DNA of 64,000 nt from Austropuccinia psidii. Its lineage: Eukaryota > Basidiomycota > Pucciniomycetes > Pucciniales > Sphaerophragmiaceae. The position numbers and the translations under genes were made by a program. Positions 59,634-64,000 of this stretch are shown here, piece by piece. Below the pieces are notes generated by a model, which made no database searches, was not told the origin of the DNA, and saw only the letters and a list, made by a program, of their open reading frames with translations. Position 1 is the stretch's first letter, and every line of letters starts with the position of its first letter. The stretch is taken from contig JALGQZ010000015.1 of NCBI GenBank assembly GCA_023105745.1, forward strand, positions 5,355,499-5,419,498, given 5' to 3'.

Positions 59634-61806
59634 TGTCAGCCTGTGAGGTATATATAACATACCCATAAGGCCACAAACGATTTTACAGACAGTTAATTTT
59701 GTCTTAAACAGACTTTTTAGTTGAATTTAAAATCAAAAATAACAAAAAATAAGTATAACTTTTTTTTGGATAAACAAAGTTATAATTATTATGTCATTTT
59801 TGGATTCTACACCAAAAATAACATAGGGTACACCCATAGGGTGTTATACCCAAAAACACTTATTTCTTGTGTTATTGGAAGATTTAAGAATCTCACAGTA
59901 CTAATGTAGCTTTTTTAACATTTTTTTAAAATTGTTAAATTTAAGCTTAATTAAGCTTAAATTTAAAGTTACATAAGGTTTATGCAACTTTACCAAAATT
60001 TTAGTTAAAATTGAGGTGTTGTGTATATTTACTGAATTGGCTAAGGATTTGCCATACAGAATGTAAATCCTGCGTGAGCTCAATTTAAAAGGGTTTAAGG
60101 CCATAGTATGGCTTTAAATAAATAAAAGGGCAAAATCCACGCAAAAAGGTGGGACAAAGGAAAAAGACCAAATAGAGCTGGGGTACCCAACTTTTTGGAT
60201 CTGCAAGGACTCAATTAAGGTTGTCCACCTGTATTGGAGGATTTTCAACCTTATTTAAACTTTAAGATTAGACTTTGATCCAACCTTAAGGTTTAAACTG
60301 GTTTTATCCCAATTTGGACAGGAATTTCAAGCTGCCAAAGGGTAAATCCCAATATGCAAGCTTGAAATCAAGGTTTTAAGAACTGTCAAAGCTTAATTAA
60401 GCTTAAAACTTTAAAGTTTCAAGCATTAAAACCTTATCAAATCTTAAGGTTTAGTGTGTATTGCTATTTTACGTGGAAAATTAGCAATAACTTCAAAAAT
60501 TCATTAAAAATCCAATTCTTAATGGATTTGCTTGAAAATTTCACACAAGTTAGAATTTAATATTATCAATATATAAATTAAATTTTAAGTATCTTTTATA
60601 AATAAATTTCCTGGGTAATTAGCCTGGAAATTTACTTTTTTAATTAAGCTCAAAGAAGATTATGATTTCTTTAAAAATTAATTAAAAATTGAGTTTAAGA
60701 GATTTCTGCTTGAAACTCTATTTTTAAGTTGTTCATGTGATGAACTCTAATATAAATAAACTTATTTTATATTAAAACTTAAAATAATTAAACTAAATGA
60801 GGATTAAAGTTACTTGGAGTTAAGAATAACACTGGTAACTTTAAATTGGAAGTAAAAATAAGTTGCCTTAAGTTAAGAACTCTATTTTTAAGCATGGTTT
60901 TTCAGTTTTGACCTGAGCACGCCCTCTACATTCATTATGAATCATGAGAGCTGCTCTGAAGACATAAAAAGAGTCTTTTCATCACTGTTTTTGTCCATCA
61001 TTCATCATCAATCCAATCATATTAGAAATTTAAACAGGTAAAGTTTTATTAAATATAAAATCTTATTATTAAAAGTAATTATTAAGTTATTTTTATTCTT
61101 TTTTTATTGAAATTAAAGAATTGAAGTCATAGAATTTAGATTATTGTTGTAATCACCAATAATATATTTTATTATATAAAATTATCATTTTAAATATCTT
61201 TTAAAATCCACAAATTCCTCTCAAAAACTCTTAAATCATAATTTATATTATTAAAAGTTGTTTTATCTTTAAATTTATTGATTTTTGACGTGTTTTTAAC
61301 TTATAATTATTATTTAATATTATAACTGTTGTATTTTGACTTATTGTATTAAATAAATCTTATAAGTAAGTTTTCTCTAGAATTCTATATTTTTTTATCT
61401 AGTATTAGTTTTTTTTATAGAATTTTTATTCTAAAAGAATTATTTCTGCACAGTGTGTGTTTAATTCTTTTTATAAATAATATTTATATTATTTATAAGT
61501 GGTTAATATTCTTATTTTCCACGTGTAATTGTCTCATTAAGAGCTTTACACTTCTTATTGTTATAACTGTCAGTGACTATAACAATAATAGAATAATTAT
61601 AATTTCTTATAATTATTATATTTTTTTATTATTATATTAATATAATAATAATTAAATTTATTTTTTTTATATATATAATTATTTTTAATAATTATATTTA
61701 AATTTGTGGTTATAATATTTTATTATATTATATTTTTCTACTGAGGACAGTCATAGTACTCTTGATATTGCTACTATTATCAAGAGTTTCATAGACAAAC
61801 CTGACA
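59634..61806 (+). repeat. 3' LTR of the Gypsy element
   Basis: 2173 bp, TGTCAGCCTGTGAGG to CTGACA. Preceded by the purine-rich GGTGGTAGGGAA, a likely polypurine tract. Followed by the GAAGT duplication. Confidence 0.93.
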
Positions 61807-62598
61807 GAAGTCCATTCCAGTTGACTGAAATTTGGTAATTTGGCTGCTTCCATTAATGAATGATTTTCATTTGCAGCTAGTTTTGAAAAATGGGAGATTC
61901 TTGTGTAAATAAATTCATCATATTGTTGAAGTTTGGTCCATTGCATGTTATCCAATTCAATTTGATGAGGAGTCAAACCAGGTTTTCTGGAGTAAACACC
62001 TAAGAAAATTGAAATTACTTATTAATTATTAAATTAAAAGCAAAAAAGATTACACACCTGCAGATTTGCCAAATTCAGAACCAGGACAAAACCCAATACC
62101 TTTCATAATTCCACCTAGGAGTTGCTTATTTGTTTTAATTTCTTATCTATTTTTAGATAATTACATTAATATCATGATGAGGTTTTGGAGAAATTGAGAG
62201 TGGCCAGAAGAATTATAAAAAGGTGTTATTTCATATATTATGACAGGCAAAAATGGCTTTGTTGTTTTATCAATGAGTACATAAGGATGGGGTAGAGTGT
62301 TGAGTGATGGAAGTTTTAGCCATGATGCATTGGCTGATTTCTTGTCAATTGAAATGGTTGAAAAGTTTTTATATTCTTTGTTTGAATGGCCAATGTGAGA
62401 CATAATCTGTTTTGAATCATGAATGTGTTGTCTTTGGCTTTGAGTGAGTTTTCTTTTATTAATTGATTTGGTATTTTTATCCTCATGATGTTCTATATTT
62501 GGTTTTGTCCTAACCATGACATCAAGAGGAGGAATAGTAGAATCAAAATCATTAAAATCATTCTGATTATGTGCTGAATCTGGTTTAGTCCTAACCAT
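61807..62598 (-). pseudogene. Tet-like oxygenase gene, 5' half (split by Gypsy)
   Basis: Starts at ATG 62598-62596 (MVRTKPDSAHNQNDF) with a basic, disordered N-terminus that contains a second MVRTKP segment 27 residues on. It continues through PHPYVLIDKTTKPFLPVIIYEITPFYN. An intron probably spans about 62100-62143, then GGIMKGIGFCPGSEFGKSAG, a further short intron (GTGTGT donor near 62057), and YSRKPGLTPHQIELDNMQW down to the insertion point. The layout agrees with basidiomycete Tet-like 2OG-Fe(II) oxygenases. The gene is continued at 50354-50825. It is a different subfamily from the transposon-borne gene at 27348. Confidence 0.72.
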
Positions 62599-63294
62599 GA
62601 CATTATCAGAATGATTTTAAGAGTGAGAGGGAGTAGGAGCTTTTTTTTGAATTTCAAAGGAGAAGGAAGGGGGCTGAAATGGAATGACATTGCACAATAA
62701 ATCCTTATAAATAGACCACCCCTATAAAAACAAATAAATAAAAGGGTGAAAGAAAAATTGAAAGAAAAAAAAATCAAGTCAGCATTCACAGTGATCAGAA
62801 GAAGAAAAAAGATCATAAATTAAAATGAATATTATTTAAAAAAAATCAAAAAAAAGATCATCAGTGATTCATGATGATGATGATAAAAAAAGAAAAAAAA
62901 ATCAAGTCAGCATTAATAATGATAAAAAAAAACCAAAAAAATAATCATAGAATAAAATGATTATGATTAAAAAAGAAAAATAAATCATCATGATGCTAAA
63001 AAAAAAAAAAAAATCAGCATGCATGATCAACAAAAAAAAATCAAATCATATAGATGATTATGATTTAAAAAGAATAAAATAAAATAAACATCATTAGTTA
63101 TTAATGATGATGATGATAAAAAAAAGAAGAAAAATATCAGGAATCATGATCCAAATAAATAAATAAATCATCAAGATAATGATTTATTTATAAAATCAAA
63201 ATAAAAAATCATAATTAAGATTATGATTATGAAAAAAATTAAATTAGTGTGATCAAGTTTAAAAAATAAATAAATAATAATTTAATTTTATGAT
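62599..63294. other. A-rich low-complexity region
   Basis: Dominated by A runs with recurring ATCAAGTCAGCA, GATGATGATGATAAAA and similar words from about 62780 to 63250. No gene. The part next to 62598 is presumably the promoter of the Tet-like gene. Confidence 0.55.
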
Positions 63295-63462
63295 GTTAAT
63301 GGCCTCTGGAGGCCATTAACTTGAAAAAATAAAAAAAAGCAGATGAATCAATTTGGAATTCATTCAGGAGGCTTTCAGAATTGATTCCAAATTGATTCGG
63401 ATTTATTTGGAGTATAATTTACCCTGGAACCTCCCAGGAGCCTTTTTGGGAGGTTCCAGGGT
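63295..63462. repeat. Cluster of three inverted repeats
   Basis: Three consecutive potential hairpins. 63295-63320 has 12-bp arms GTTAATGGCCTC around TG. 63345-63398 has 15-bp arms GAATCAATTTGGAAT around 24 bp. 63421-63462 has 16-bp arms ACCCTGGAACCTCCCA around 10 bp. All arms are perfect. Confidence 0.85.
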
Positions 63463-63799
63463 GATTGGTGGGTGGATGGTAATGGTAGGATGGCATGTGG
63501 AGGTGGATGGTGATGGGTGGGGGTCATTTTGAGCTGAATGGTGATGGGTGGGGGGATGATGGCTCTAAAAAAAATATGAAAGAAAGAAAAAGAAAAATTA
63601 ATTGGAACCATTTTTTAAAAAATAGAGTTGTGAGATAAAAAAATGACTTACCTGAGATTAAAAAGAAGAGTGTTATTTTTTGAATAATCTAAAAAAAAAC
63701 AAAAAAAAATGGAAGTGTTTGGGGTGAAAATAAAAAAAATTCCCAAAATGAGAGTCTTTTTTTTTGAATAATCTCAGAAAACAAATTGGAGAGTGTGAG
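63463..63799. other. Spacer before the right-edge LTR
   Basis: G-rich GGTGGATGGTGATGGGTGG repeats (63463-63560) followed by A-rich sequence. No gene supported. Confidence 0.45.
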
Positions 63800-64000
63800 T
63801 GTCAGCCTGTGACTCAAAACCAGAGCACAAGCATGACAGCCAAAATACCATAAACCAATGGTATAGCCAAGATACCACCAAAACATGGGACTGAGCCAAA
63901 TCAGCTCAAAAGGTATCAAAACAAAGAGGAAACTCACCTCTTTCTGAAAATATAAGTCCCATCACCATAGGACAAAGAATAACAAAGTTATTCCTGCTCA
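63800..64000. mobile_element. Partial LTR running off the right edge
   Basis: Begins TGTCAGCCTGTGACTC and matches the reverse complement of 2630-2823, the end of the solo LTR near the left of the window, with moderate divergence. The rest lies beyond 64000. Confidence 0.8.

Larger units (their letters stand above)
50826..61806 (+). mobile_element. Near-intact 11-kb Gypsy chromovirus (Tf2-like)
   Basis: Long terminal repeats at 50826-53015 and 59634-61806, perfect 5-bp target duplication GAAGT on both sides (50821-50825 and 61807-61811), and a complete gag-pol in order Gag, protease, RT, RNase H, integrase, chromodomain. The LTRs differ by a 19-bp deletion in the right one (near 60400) and only a handful of single-base changes, so the insertion is recent. 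One in-frame stop (58469-58471) interrupts integrase. It lies inside a minus-strand Tet-like gene. Confidence 0.95.

Overview
The window is eukaryotic, fungal and repeat-dominated. Short GT-AG introns, a TATA box with a leader intron, a C2H2 zinc-finger gene, chromodomain Gypsy elements and Tnp2-type transposase families all point to a rust fungus (Pucciniales). Several protein families here (the Gypsy polyprotein, the Cys6 protein, the Tet-like oxygenases) look very like ones I remember as highly repeated in the myrtle rust Austropuccinia psidii. That species call is inference from memory and was not checked. No rRNA, tRNA or CRISPR was recognised.

Main result: positions 12041-32863 are an apparently intact 20.8-kb CACTA/EnSpm-like DNA transposon ('copy 2'). 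It has 46-bp terminal inverted repeats (two mismatches) starting CACC, and a 3-bp target duplication, TAT. It carries six genes whose reading frames stay open after inferred splicing: a Tnp2 transposase (-, 1025 aa), an unknown 645-aa protein (+), a RAD5/HLTF-type SNF2 helicase (-, 741 aa), a Zn2Cys6 zinc-cluster protein (+, 386 aa), a TET/JBP-like 2OG-Fe(II) oxygenase (-), and an unknown 677-aa protein (-). Palindromes of 24-30 bp, the best of them with a CGG-N10-CCG core, recur between these genes, mostly 350-600 bp upstream of start codons. Minisatellites lie near both ends and in the middle.

Copy 2 inserted, in reverse orientation, into an older copy of the same transposon ('copy 1', 1-12040 plus 32864-33961). 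Copy 1's transposase, 645-aa gene and helicase are all pseudogenes with loss of CpG dinucleotides. Copy 1 was also hit by a solo LTR (1439-2823) and by a young 2.6-kb LTR element (4143-6739) whose only gene encodes an unrecognised 391-aa protein.

From 34 kb on, the DNA is AT-rich. It holds one normal-looking host gene, a C2H2 protein resembling TFIIIA (36256-37894), then minus-strand Gypsy LTRs and remnants (34-35.6 kb, 40.2-48.7 kb) with a 306-bp tandem array, and a decayed PIF/Harbinger transposon (48.7-50.3 kb). An 11-kb near-intact Gypsy chromovirus (50826-61806, TSD GAAGT) has split a second Tet-like gene into halves at 50354-50825 and 61807-62598. The window ends in A-rich sequence, a cluster of three hairpins, and a partial LTR of the same family as the solo LTR near the left end.

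A working reading: copy 2 moves using the Tnp2 transposase acting on the terminal repeats. The helicase and TET-like enzyme may help it act on or escape methylated chromatin. The zinc-cluster protein may coordinate its promoters through the palindromes. Only the gene content, ends and motifs are seen; the interplay is inference.
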